The notes under the pieces were generated by a model, which worked only from the letters and a program-made list of their open reading frames with translations, did no database searches and was not told the origin of the DNA. Shown here piece by piece: positions 9,054 through 15,643 of a stretch of 64,000 bases of DNA; the stretch's first letter is position 1, and every line of letters begins with the position of its first letter. Source of the DNA: an uncultured Microbacterium sp. (GTDB taxonomy: Bacteria > Actinomycetota > Actinomycetes > Actinomycetales > Microbacteriaceae); contig CAJYHN010000013.1 in the NCBI GenBank assembly GCA_913774665.1, forward strand, positions 310,001 to 374,000, in the 5' to 3' direction. The position numbers and the translations under genes are program-made.

Positions 9054-9260
9054 ATGGATGCCATGAGCCAGAACGACGTGACCACCCGATCGAACCGCGG
9101 CCAGTGGGAGAACGCGGTCGAAGGCCGACCCGAACTGTCGGCGAGCTTCTCGAGCCGCGAGGAGGCCGTCGACCAGGGTCGCGCCGTCGCCGACGAGCTC
9201 GGCTCCTCGCACATCGTCGAGGACGCGGAGCCCACCGGCGCCGTCACCGACGAGGACTGA
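9054..9260 (+). CDS. DUF2188-like small protein
   Basis: The 68-residue soluble protein contains NRGQWENAVEGRPELSASFS, then SREEAVDQGRAVADELGSSH and a short acidic end (HIVEDAEPTGAVTDED). The W-x-V-x-x-EG-x(n)-F-x(2)-REEAV-x-GR layout is that of DUF2188, a small alpha/beta family of unknown role. ATG at 9054 has GAGGG 7 nt upstream; ATG at 9063 (MSQNDV) is the alternative. A strong terminator follows immediately, so it is a single-gene unit. Confidence 0.8.
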   Translation: MDAMSQNDVTTRSNRGQWENAVEGRPELSASFSSREEAVDQGRAVADELGSSHIVEDAEPTGAVTDED

Positions 9261-9274
9261 CGCCGGGAGGACGA

Positions 9275-9303
9275 AAGGCCGCGATCGAGATGATCGCGGC
9301 CTT
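9275..9303 (+). terminator. Rho-independent terminator
   Basis: A perfect 12-bp stem AAGGCCGCGATC / GATCGCGGCCTT with a 5-nt loop lies 14 bp after the DUF2188-like gene, followed by CTTCG. It also ends just before the 3' side of the convergent tRNA gene. Confidence 0.85.
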
Positions 9304-9310
9304 CTTCGTG

Positions 9311-9383
9311 TGCCCCCGACAGGAATCGAACCTGCGACCTTTGGTACCGGAAACCAACGCTCTATCCCCTGAGCTACGGAGGC
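9311..9383 (-). tRNA. tRNA-Arg(CCG)
   Basis: The minus strand folds into a standard 73-nt cloverleaf. The acceptor is GCCTCCG/CGGGGGC with discriminator A. The D arm is GCTC...GAGC, and the anticodon stem TTGGT/ACCAA encloses the 7-nt loop TTCCGGT. The anticodon is therefore CCG, reading CGG arginine codons. The T arm is GCAGG-TTCGAAT-CCTGT. CCA is not encoded. One T-G wobble in the acceptor stem is normal. Confidence 0.97.
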
Positions 9384-9473
9384 GGACCGGTCAAGGTTAG
9401 CACCGCGGCGGGAGCGCCCCGACCCGCGGGACGAGCGCCGATGGTCACCGCCGCCCGCCCCGCGGCATCCGGG

Positions 9474-9647
9474 TCACTCGTCGCCGATGACGCCGATCCC
9501 CGTCGCCTGGTGGTCGGCGTTCGGGTCGTCCTTCGAGGGGGCCTTCGCCTCTTCGTCGACGTCGTTCTCTTGGCTCGGCTTGACCGTGGGGTCGTCGCCG
9601 AGGTCGGCGGCGTCGTCGGCCGGGGCGGAGTTCTGCGGGTCGCTCAT
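9474..9647 (-). CDS. Small acidic hypothetical protein
   Basis: The 57-residue protein starts MSDPQNSAPADDAADLGDDP and ends QATGIGVIGDE. It is dominated by Asp, Glu, Ala and Pro, with no membrane segment or cysteine, so it is probably disordered and cytoplasmic. The ATG at 9647 has a GAAGGGAA site 5-6 nt upstream, which supports real translation. Similar short acidic proteins occur at 14411 and 19869 in this window. Function unknown. Confidence 0.7.
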   Translation of the reverse strand: MSDPQNSAPADDAADLGDDPTVKPSQENDVDEEAKAPSKDDPNADHQATGIGVIGDE

Positions 9648-9729
9648 GGGATTCCCTTCGTCGCGTACTCGCCCAGCCTGGCAAGAGCGCGGGCGGGGAG
9701 CACCGGCTTGACCGGAGCGGCCGTCGGGC

Positions 9730-10179
9730 CTAGCGACCGAACAGACCCCGCACGCGTCGCCCGACGGACTGCGTCAGAAGCACCTGTCGTCCGTTCACGT
9801 CGACGGTGAGCACCGACCCGCCGAGGCCCCCGGCCCGCGCGGGTCTGGCCTCTCCGCGGACGTACGCCTCGGCGACGTCGACGTGCACCGCGAGAAGCTG
9901 AGCGCTCTGGTCCTTCGAGGTGTTGGCATCCACGATCTGCAGGCGGTGTCCTGTGTCGGTCTCGACCGAGAACCAGCGGGATCCGGGCGTCGACACGACG
10001 GCCCAGCGCCCGCCGCGCGAGAAGCGCGCCCAGGCCGCACCGTTGCGCAACTCGGTCGTGACGTCGAGATCGGCCTGCGCGATCACCAGGACCTCGAGCA
10101 TCGCGAGCGCCTCCGCCGCGGTGACGTAGTCGCCACGGTCGGCACTCAGCCCGCCCCACTCGAACTTGCGCTCGCCCAT
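9730..10179 (-). CDS. Hypothetical protein
   Basis: The 149-residue soluble protein begins MGERKFEWGGLSADRGDY. It contains mixed alpha/beta sequence (WARFSRGGRWAVVSTPGSRWFSVETDTGHRLQIVD, given here as adjacent short pieces WARFSRGGRWAVV and GSRWFSVETDTGH) and a basic C-terminus QSVGRRVRGLFGR. Strand-rich centre and amphipathic N-terminal helix suggest a small globular fold. I do not recognise the family. It is the middle gene of three separate minus-strand small genes. Confidence 0.7.
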   Translation of the reverse strand: MGERKFEWGGLSADRGDYVTAAEALAMLEVLVIAQADLDVTTELRNGAAWARFSRGGRWAVVSTPGSRWFSVETDTGHRLQIVDANTSKDQSAQLLAVHVDVAEAYVRGEARPARAGGLGGSVLTVDVNGRQVLLTQSVGRRVRGLFGR

Positions 10180-10281
10180 CTCGCCGCCTTCGCCTATTTC
10201 CTGCCCCCGAGCGTAACCCCGGGGACGACAGCGGGGGCCGGCGCAGCGGCCAACCCATGCCGCGAGGCGTCCGCGACGGTC

Positions 10282-10587
10282 TCAGTCGGGCCGCAACCGA
10301 TCGTCGGGGTGCAGGCTCCGCAGCGGAACAGAGCCGTCGACGATCGCCTGGATCGCCCCCGTGCTGACCTCGAGCTCCGCAGAGATCCGGTCGAGATCGG
10401 CGCCCGACGACACGGCGGAACGCAGGGCGGTCACGGCCGCGTCCGAGGTCTCGTCGACGTCGTCGGCCGTGCTCTCGACGAACGCGGCGAGACGAGCCTG
10501 CGCGAGACGGATGCACGCGCTCTGTCGTTCTCTGCCGTCGGAGGGATCGTGACGGCGGTCGATGGTCTGGGCACGATCGGGCGACAT
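10282..10587 (-). CDS. Hypothetical protein, possibly helix-turn-helix
   Basis: The 101-residue protein is helical and acidic. The segment ADLDRISAELEVSTGAIQAI (about residues 66-85) has the spacing of a helix-turn-helix, with DRISAEL as first helix and TGAIQAIVDG as recognition helix, so a small DNA-binding protein is possible. ATG at 10587 (MSPDRAQTID) has GGAGTGGAG upstream; a longer upstream reading is rejected for lacking such a site. The terminator of rtcB lies about 120 bp upstream, so it has its own promoter. Confidence 0.6.
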   Translation of the reverse strand: MSPDRAQTIDRRHDPSDGRERQSACIRLAQARLAAFVESTADDVDETSDAAVTALRSAVSSGADLDRISAELEVSTGAIQAIVDGSVPLRSLHPDDRLRPD

Positions 10588-10705
10588 GAAACTCCACTCC
10601 GGGGGGAAGTGTTCGCCCGCGGGGCTCCGCGAGCTCTTCCCATCGTGCCGAACGGGCTCCTCCCCCGCATCCCCCGAGCGATGTATCCCACCCCGGCCGA
10701 ATGGC

Positions 10706-10741
10706 GGATGCCATGGCCGCGGTGCAGCAGCCATGGCATCC
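10706..10741 (-). terminator. Terminator of rtcB
   Basis: A perfect 12-bp stem GGATGCCATGGC / GCCATGGCATCC with a 12-nt loop lies 3 bp beyond the rtcB stop. There is no clear T-run, as is common in high-GC actinobacteria. Confidence 0.65.
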
Positions 10742-10744
10742 GTC

Positions 10745-11914
10745 TCAATCGCCCTTCACGTTGACGATCTGACGCAGCGTGTGCCGGACCGTGACGAGGT
10801 CGGCTGCATCGGCCATGACCCGGTCGATCGGCTTGTACGCCTGCGGGATCTCGTCGATGAACGCGTCGGTGTCCCGGTATTCGATGCCCGTCATCGCTTC
10901 ACGCAACTGCTCGTGCGTGAAGGTCTTGCGGGCGGCCGAACGCGAGTACTCCCGCCCCGCGCCGTGCGGCGAGGAGTTCAACGCGACGGGGTTGCCGCGC
11001 CCCTCGACGACGTAGGAGGCGGTGCCCATCGACCCGGGGATGAGCCCGGGACGACCGGCGTCGGCCATGATCGCGCCCTTTCGCGAGACCCACACCCTCT
11101 TGCCGAAGTGCATCTCGGACTCGGTGAAGTTGTGGTGGCAGTTGATCCGCTCGCGCTCGTCGACGTCGGTACCGAGGAACCGACCGAGCTGGTTCGCGAC
11201 GCGGTCCATCATCTCCTCGCGGTTGAGCAGGGCGAAGTGCTGCGCCCACCTGAGCTCGCGGATGTACGCCGCGAACTCCGGCGTGCCCTCGACGAGGTAG
11301 GCGAGGTCGGGATGCGGGAGCTCGATCCACCACTGCTTCGCCAGGCGCTGCGCGACAGCGATGTGGTGCTTCGCGATGCGATTGCCGATGCCCCGCGACC
11401 CGGAGTGCAGGAACATCCACACGTCGTCGTTCTCGTCGAGCGAGATCTCGATGAAGTGGTTGCCGCTGCCCAGCGACCCGAGCTGGAGCCGCCAGTGACC
11501 CGCGTACGAGGCCGGGTCGAACTCGGCCGTCCCGGCCAGCGCCTCGAGCTCGGCCACGCGCGGTTCGGCGGTGGCGACGATCGTGCGATTGTCGCGGCCG
11601 GCCGACAGCGGGATGGCGCGCTCGATCTGCTGCCGCAGTGCCGACAGGTCGCGGCCGGCGAGGTCGGCGGCCGCGAACTGCGTCCTGACCGCGATCATTC
11701 CGCAGCCGATGTCGACGCCGACGGCCGCGGGCATGATCGCCCCGAGCGTCGGGATCACCGATCCGACCGTCGCGCCGAGTCCCAGGTGGGCATCGGGCAT
11801 GAGGGCGAGGTGGGGGAAGATGAACGGCATCCGCGACGAGGTGCGTGCCTGCTCGATGGTCTTGTCATCGATCAGGCTCGCCCACGACACGAGTCGTTCG
11901 GTGAGCTTCTGCAT
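10745..11914 (-). CDS. rtcB: RtcB-type RNA 3'-phosphate ligase
   Basis: RtcB joins RNA 2',3'-cyclic phosphate or 3'-phosphate ends to 5'-OH ends using GTP and Mn2+. The 389-residue protein has the family metal-site residues in MPDAHLGLGATVGSVIP, VGVDIGCGM (Cys ligand), GSGNHFIE and LHSGSRGIGNRIA, and an HxxE-like NCHHNFTESE segment; the region ending in SSPHGAGREYSR holds the guanylylated-histidine pocket. ATG at 11914 has GGAAAGGACCC directly upstream, and the first 20 residues of a longer reading are low-complexity. In other bacteria RtcB works in tRNA and rRNA repair. No archease or PrfH gene is adjacent. Confidence 0.93.
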   Translation of the reverse strand: MQKLTERLVSWASLIDDKTIEQARTSSRMPFIFPHLALMPDAHLGLGATVGSVIPTLGAIMPAAVGVDIGCGMIAVRTQFAAADLAGRDLSALRQQIERAIPLSAGRDNRTIVATAEPRVAELEALAGTAEFDPASYAGHWRLQLGSLGSGNHFIEISLDENDDVWMFLHSGSRGIGNRIAKHHIAVAQRLAKQWWIELPHPDLAYLVEGTPEFAAYIRELRWAQHFALLNREEMMDRVANQLGRFLGTDVDERERINCHHNFTESEMHFGKRVWVSRKGAIMADAGRPGLIPGSMGTASYVVEGRGNPVALNSSPHGAGREYSRSAARKTFTHEQLREAMTGIEYRDTDAFIDEIPQAYKPIDRVMADAADLVTVRHTLRQIVNVKGD

Positions 11915-11996
11915 GGGTCCTTTCCTTCGTGTGGTGCGCTGACGCGCGAGGAGTCGAGCCTCGAGCCGAGGCACTCCCCCACCGATGGAAAGGGAA

Positions 11997-12023
11997 ACGC
12001 CCCGACCTGACGGTGCGGGGCGT
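11997..12023 (-). terminator. Terminator between micro-gene and rtcB
   Basis: The stem ACGCCCCG / CGGGGCGT has an 11-nt loop and is followed on the minus strand by TTTCCCTTTCC, a T-rich tail. It lies 14 bp after the stop of the 29-codon gene and about 80 bp before rtcB, so the micro-gene can be a separate transcript. Confidence 0.7.
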
Positions 12024-12037
12024 GAGAAGACGGATGT

Positions 12038-12127
12038 CTAGACGACCGGCGCCGGAGGGTACGACGAGGGGAGGAACGGCAGGTACTGCTCCTGCTGCTC
12101 CGCATTCAGATCGCGCATGGCGGTCAT
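12038..12127 (-). CDS. 29-residue micropeptide
   Basis: The peptide starts MTAMRDLNAEQQEQYLPF and ends PSSYPPAPVV. The N-terminal half is a hydrophilic helix and the C-terminal half is proline-rich with two tyrosines. The ATG at 12127 has AGGAAAG 8 nt upstream. A promoter-like pair (12175-12204) lies upstream and a terminator follows, so all parts of a stand-alone gene are present. It could be a regulatory leader for rtcB, a small functional protein, or a modified-peptide precursor. No family is recognised. Confidence 0.6.
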   Translation of the reverse strand: MTAMRDLNAEQQEQYLPFLPSSYPPAPVV

Positions 12128-12174
12128 GGTCTCGTCTTTCCTCGGCTCATCGCGCCGATCGGCACGGACTTGCG

Positions 12175-12204
12175 AACATAACGGATGACACGAGTCGGTG
12201 ACAA
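12175..12204 (-). promoter_or_regulatory. Promoter of the 29-codon gene
   Basis: On the minus strand TTGTCA (12204-12199) and TATGTT (12180-12175) are separated by 18 bp. The predicted start site near 12168 gives a leader of about 40 nt to the ATG at 12127. Confidence 0.5.
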
Positions 12205-12255
12205 GACCCGCGCCCCGTTTCACCCGGCGAGAGGCGAACTCTCGCCCCTCTGGCT

Positions 12256-12609
12256 CTAGGCCTCGGTCGGCTGGTCGAAGTCGTAGTCCAGGGGCTCGTC
12301 GTCGCCGCCCGCATCGGACTCGACGGCTCGGAGATGGGTTCGCGGGAAGAGACGGTGATCCTTCAGCTCCGCGGCGGCGTGCGAGAAGTCGGGCTCCTCC
12401 TCGTGCCACTCCACCGGAGCGGAGAGCACGTCGTTGCCGACGCCGATGACGAGCTCGGCCTGGGCGACCTTCTTGTCGTCGGTGACGATGGGGATGCTGA
12501 CGGCCTCGGCCTGACCCTCCTTGGCGACCGCCGCGGTCAATTCGACCAACGACGCCGCGACGTCGTCGGTGGTGATCACTGTCTCGCCGGCATAGGTCAC
12601 ACATCGCAT
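12256..12609 (-). CDS. Hypothetical acidic protein
   Basis: The 117-residue soluble protein begins MRCVTYAGETVITTDDVAAS. It has an alternating beta pattern in the middle (EAVSIPIVTDDKKVAQAELV) and ends in a very acidic tail (DAGGDDEPLDYDFDQPTEA). ATG at 12609 starts at the first conserved-looking strand. The sequence YAGETVITTDDVAASLVELT is similar in style to small Microbacteriaceae proteins of unknown function. No close operon partner. Confidence 0.65.
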   Translation of the reverse strand: MRCVTYAGETVITTDDVAASLVELTAAVAKEGQAEAVSIPIVTDDKKVAQAELVIGVGNDVLSAPVEWHEEEPDFSHAAAELKDHRLFPRTHLRAVESDAGGDDEPLDYDFDQPTEA

Positions 12610-12678
12610 ACGCCCACCCTGACGGGGTGCGCGCAAGGACAGGGGCGGCTTGCCCCTCACGCGGACGTGGGGTACGGG

Positions 12679-12858
12679 TCAGTCGCGACGCTGCGGCGAA
12701 CGGAACATGGCCTCATCGAGCTCGAACCACACCGCGCGGACGGTGTCGAACTCGCCGAAGGGTTCGGGCTGCGGGTCGCTGAGCGAGAGGCGGTAGCCGC
12801 GAGGCAGATCGTCCACGTGCTGTCCGTCGCGCGGGCCGCCGACGAGCACGTAGATCAC
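12679..12858 (-). CDS. Small hypothetical protein coupled to MarR gene
   Basis: The 59-residue protein starts with GTG at 12858 overlapping the MarR stop (GTGA). The sequence (VIYVLVGGPRDGQHVDDLP, then WFELDEAMFRSPQRRD) has an N-terminal beta strand, a GGPRDGQ turn and a short C-terminal helix. GGPxDG turns occur in small phage and actinobacterial proteins of unknown function. The coupling suggests cotranscription with the regulator. Confidence 0.65.
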   Translation of the reverse strand: MIYVLVGGPRDGQHVDDLPRGYRLSLSDPQPEPFGEFDTVRAVWFELDEAMFRSPQRRD

Positions 12859-13409
12859 GGGAAATCGACCGCCGGGGTCTCGAGGGCGACGCCGTCGACG
12901 GCGTCGCTCATGCGTCGGAGGAACGCCACGACCGCCGCCGACTCGTCGGGCGTCATGTCGATCACGGCCGCGAGCATGCGGTCGTGCATGTTGCCGAGGG
13001 TCTGCCGCACTTCGGCGTGTGCGCGAGGGGTGGCCTGGATGAAGATGCTCCGGCGGTCGCCCGGGTTGGCGGCGCGGGTGATGTGCCCGGAGCGCTCGAG
13101 GCGGTCGAGGATGGCCGTCGTCGACGCGGTCGACAGGCCGAGATAACGAGTGAGCTCTCCGGGGCGCACCTGCCGTTCCGCATCGCGCAGCAGGTAGCGC
13201 AGGACCAGCAGCTCGTTCTCACCCATCGACATGGCGTCGCGCGTGCGGCGTCTCATGGCGACCTCGGCGGCGCGGTAGATACGGAGCGCCTCGAGCACCG
13301 CCTTGCTGCGCTGGCGGCGATCGGCCGGCTCGTCGCCGTACCAGTAGGTCGCCTCATCCACGGGCTCGACGGGTGCGGGCCGGTGGGACGCGGTTTCGAC
13401 GTCTGTCAT
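12855..13409 (-). CDS. MarR-family transcriptional regulator
   Basis: The 184-residue protein has a MarR winged helix: helix-turn-helix VRPGELTRYLGLSTASTTAI (about residues 81-100), recognition helix STASTTAILDRLE, and the wing GHITRAANPGDRRS with the DRRS tip typical of the family. N- and C-terminal helices (RIYRAAEVAMRRRTRDAM and MHDRMLAAVIDMTPDESAAV) form the dimer part. ATG at 13409 has GGAGGAG upstream. The promoter region at 13437-13488 carries an inverted repeat overlapping its own -35, pointing to autoregulation and control of the divergent gene at 13526. Confidence 0.9.
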   Translation of the reverse strand: MTDVETASHRPAPVEPVDEATYWYGDEPADRRQRSKAVLEALRIYRAAEVAMRRRTRDAMSMGENELLVLRYLLRDAERQVRPGELTRYLGLSTASTTAILDRLERSGHITRAANPGDRRSIFIQATPRAHAEVRQTLGNMHDRMLAAVIDMTPDESAAVVAFLRRMSDAVDGVALETPAVDFP

Positions 13410-13436
13410 GGCACACTCCTCCCGCTCTTACCCGTG

Positions 13437-13488
13437 ACTATACCTCCGAAATAATAGTTAGACAAACTAGTTACTAACCGATTATGTT
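13437..13488. promoter_or_regulatory. Divergent promoters with probable MarR operator
   Basis: The minus-strand promoter for MarR reads TTGTCT (13465-13460), 17 bp, TATAGT (13442-13437). The plus-strand promoter reads TAGACA (13459-13464), 18 bp, TATGTT (13483-13488). The two -35 boxes overlap on opposite strands. An inverted repeat TAGTT-N5-AACTA (13455-13469) and a wider GTTAG...CTAAC pair (13457-13478) cover both. The stretch is clearly AT-rich against its surroundings. Confidence 0.65.
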
Positions 13489-13525
13489 CTACGTACAGCT
13501 AATCGCTTCCGAAGGGAGTACCGCC

Positions 13526-13906
13526 ATGGGCCACCTGTACTACGGCACGTCGACCGAGTCGATCCGCATCCCCGACCGCCTCCTGTCGCACATCAAGGTC
13601 GTCATGACCACGAAGCTTCGCCGCAGCGAGAGCTTCACCCTCAGCTGGACACACGTCGACGGCACTCCCGGGCGATCCACCCTCTGGCTGCAGCCCGCCA
13701 TTCCCATGCGCTTCGTCTTCGACTCGGCTGAGCCCGAGACGCTGAACGCGACCGTCCTGAAGAACATGGCCGATGCGGCCAACTCCTCCGCCGGACTGGT
13801 CGTCGACCTCAACGTCGAAATTCCCGCCAGCGAGACCGCGCAGCGCCCTCAGCCGGCCCGCGCGACCGCCCCCGTCCGTCGGCGCACCCTCTCGGCAGCG
13901 GCCTGA
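13526..13906 (+). CDS. Microbacteriaceae small protein (DUF7882-like)
   Basis: The 126-residue protein starts MGHLYYGTSTESIRIPDRLL and contains LRRSESFTLSW and STLWLQPAIPMRFVFDSAEP. The last 25 residues are a disordered Pro/Ala/Arg tail. This matches a family I recall as DUF7882, common in Microbacteriaceae and of unknown function; the number is from memory. ATG at 13526 has GAAGGGAG 7 nt upstream. It is divergent from, and probably controlled by, the MarR gene. Confidence 0.8.
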   Translation: MGHLYYGTSTESIRIPDRLLSHIKVVMTTKLRRSESFTLSWTHVDGTPGRSTLWLQPAIPMRFVFDSAEPETLNATVLKNMADAANSSAGLVVDLNVEIPASETAQRPQPARATAPVRRRTLSAAA

Positions 13907-13907
13907 C

Positions 13908-14240
13908 ATGGACACGACAAACCCCACCGCGCTGGCGACCGCGCGCATCCTCTGGGCCAAGGTCGACACCGGCTTCTGGGTCGCCCACCGTGGCGGCGAG
14001 TACTTCGGTTGCGTCGATCAGGTCGCCGGCGGCTTCGTCTCGCGGGACGCCCACGGCGTCCCGGTCGGCCGATACGACTCCCTCGACACGGCGAAGTCGT
14101 CGCTGCGATCCACCACGCACCCCGCCAACGTCTCGCGTCGACGTCGCCTCGAGCGGGCGACGGTTCTCACCGCGACCGGCGTGGGCGGCACCGCCCTGGC
14201 CCTGGCCCTGACCGCCGGCGCCCTGGCGCCGTACCTGTGA
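13908..14240 (+). CDS. Hypothetical tail-anchored membrane protein
   Basis: The 110-residue protein follows the previous gene by 1 bp. Its soluble N-terminal part (KVDTGFWVAHRGGEYFGCVD, then GGFVSRDAHGVPVGRYDSL) looks like a small beta-rich ligand-type domain. A basic stretch RRRRLERA precedes one C-terminal membrane helix (VLTATGVGGTALALALTAGAL). Tail anchoring is inferred from there being no other hydrophobic segment. It is in one operon with the genes on either side. Confidence 0.7.
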   Translation: MDTTNPTALATARILWAKVDTGFWVAHRGGEYFGCVDQVAGGFVSRDAHGVPVGRYDSLDTAKSSLRSTTHPANVSRRRRLERATVLTATGVGGTALALALTAGALAPYL

Positions 14241-14338
14241 CCGGCATGGGCGAGATCGATCTTCGCGACGAGGCCGACGACTTCGAAGATGCCGCCAGCG
14301 CGGACTTCGCGGAGAGATTCGGATTCGCCCCGCTCTGA
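14237..14338 (+). CDS. 33-residue acidic micropeptide
   Basis: A GTG at 14237 overlaps the preceding stop (GTGA); ATG at 14246 is an in-frame alternative. The peptide (MGEIDLRDEADDFEDAASA, then DFAERFGFAPL) is strongly acidic with an aromatic C-terminal end. The 4-bp overlap, used by most real gene pairs in this window, is the main support. Confidence 0.5.
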   Translation: MTGMGEIDLRDEADDFEDAASADFAERFGFAPL

Positions 14339-14410
14339 GCCCGTCGACCCCCTGGACACGTCTCGCCGTTCGTGCGAGCGTCACCCCTGACGACGACGGA
14401 GAGAAGAGCC

Positions 14411-14560
14411 ATGACGAATCACGACGGACGAGCAGACGACGCCCCCGACCAGAACTCGAAAGGTGCCGGGAGCGAGTCTCACGAAGAGGGTGCCGCGGCT
14501 CAGCAGGACGCGGATGACGCGGCCACGACCGACGACTCCCCCACCGGCGAGATCGGCTGA
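14411..14560 (+). CDS. Small acidic hypothetical protein
   Basis: The 49-residue protein (MTNHDGRADDAPDQNSKGAG ... DDSPTGEIG) is rich in Asp, Gln and Ala with no hydrophobic core, so it is probably disordered. The ATG at 14411 has GGAGAGAAG upstream. It ends 3 bp before the convergent stop of the lyase-like gene. Composition is like the gene at 9474. Confidence 0.6.
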   Translation: MTNHDGRADDAPDQNSKGAGSESHEEGAAAQQDADDAATTDDSPTGEIG

Positions 14561-14563
14561 GTC

Positions 14564-15634
14564 TCAGAACGCGTAGCGCACACGGCAGTACGGAAGCTTC
14601 CGGGCGATCAGGTCGGTCAGGGCCGCCACGGCCTGCGCCTTGAACGGATGCCAGTAGCGCACGTTCACCGCTCCGTTCTGGGACGTCTTCTCTTCTTGCA
14701 GCGAGGGCGTCCACAGCAGCTCTTCGCCCCGCGGATGCCATCCGAGATTGACCTCGTGCAAGCCCTCGTTGTGGGTCAGGAAGATGACCTCGCAGGCCAG
14801 TTGCGCCTTGGCGCGGGCGTGGAGAACGGCGTCGAGCTGGTCGAACAGCTCCGACCAGTCAGCGAGCCACGTCGGTGTCACGATCACCGGGGAGAAATTG
14901 ACGTGGACCTCGAAGCCTGCGTCGACGAAATCGTTGATCGCCGCGATCCGTTCTCCCATGGGTGACGTGCGGAGATCGGTGACCTTCGCCGTGGCCGCGG
15001 GCATGAGCGAGAACCGGATGCGCGTCCTGCCCGCCGGATCCCACTCCAGGAGGTCGCGGTTGACGAACTTCGTCGCGAACGATGCCTTGGCGGTCGGCGT
15101 CATCCGGAACAGATCGCAGACGTCGCGGACGTTCTCACTGATCAGCGCGTCGACGGAGCAGTCGCCGTTCTCGCCGATGTCGTAGACCCACGCGTCCGGA
15201 TCGCACTGATTCGGCTCGGTCTTCGGACCGCGGGCAGCGACGTGTCGCGCCAGGTGCCGGGTGATCTGATCGATGTTCGCGAACACCGTGATCGGGTTGC
15301 TGTACCCCTTGCGCCGCGGAACGTAGCAGTAGCTGCATGCCATCGCGCAGCCGTTCGAGAGCGAGGGGGCGATGAAGTCGGCGGAGCGTCCGTTGACCCT
15401 GGTCGTCACGCTCTTCTTGACGCCGAGCACGAGAGCCTCGGTCTTGATGCGCACCCACCGCGCGACGTTGCTCTCGTCGCCGTGGACCTCGGGGATCTGC
15501 CAGTGCGAGGCGACCGGCACGATGTCGGCCTCGGGCCAGCGCGCGACGATCTCTCGGCCGCGCTCGAGTTCGAGAGCGGCGTCCTCCGCGTAGATGCGGG
15601 TGACGCGCAGGAGATTCTCGCGCTCGACGGCCAT
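14564..15634 (-). CDS. Spore photoproduct lyase-family radical SAM protein
   Basis: The 356-residue protein has the radical-SAM cluster motif CAMACSYC (CxxxCxxC, about residues 95-102) followed by YVPRRKGYSNPITVF, as in SplB-like enzymes. Bacillus SplB directly reverses the thymine spore photoproduct using S-adenosylmethionine. A further cysteine pair lies in NQCDPDAWVYDIGENGDCSVD (given as NQCDPDAW and GENGDCSVD); one may match the catalytic Cys of SplB. Nothing here suggests spore formation, so the substrate may be another lesion or nucleic acid. It follows nei by 9 bp in a repair-linked operon. Confidence 0.85.
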   Translation of the reverse strand: MAVERENLLRVTRIYAEDAALELERGREIVARWPEADIVPVASHWQIPEVHGDESNVARWVRIKTEALVLGVKKSVTTRVNGRSADFIAPSLSNGCAMACSYCYVPRRKGYSNPITVFANIDQITRHLARHVAARGPKTEPNQCDPDAWVYDIGENGDCSVDALISENVRDVCDLFRMTPTAKASFATKFVNRDLLEWDPAGRTRIRFSLMPAATAKVTDLRTSPMGERIAAINDFVDAGFEVHVNFSPVIVTPTWLADWSELFDQLDAVLHARAKAQLACEVIFLTHNEGLHEVNLGWHPRGEELLWTPSLQEEKTSQNGAVNVRYWHPFKAQAVAALTDLIARKLPYCRVRYAF

Positions 15635-15643
15635 GCTTCGTTT

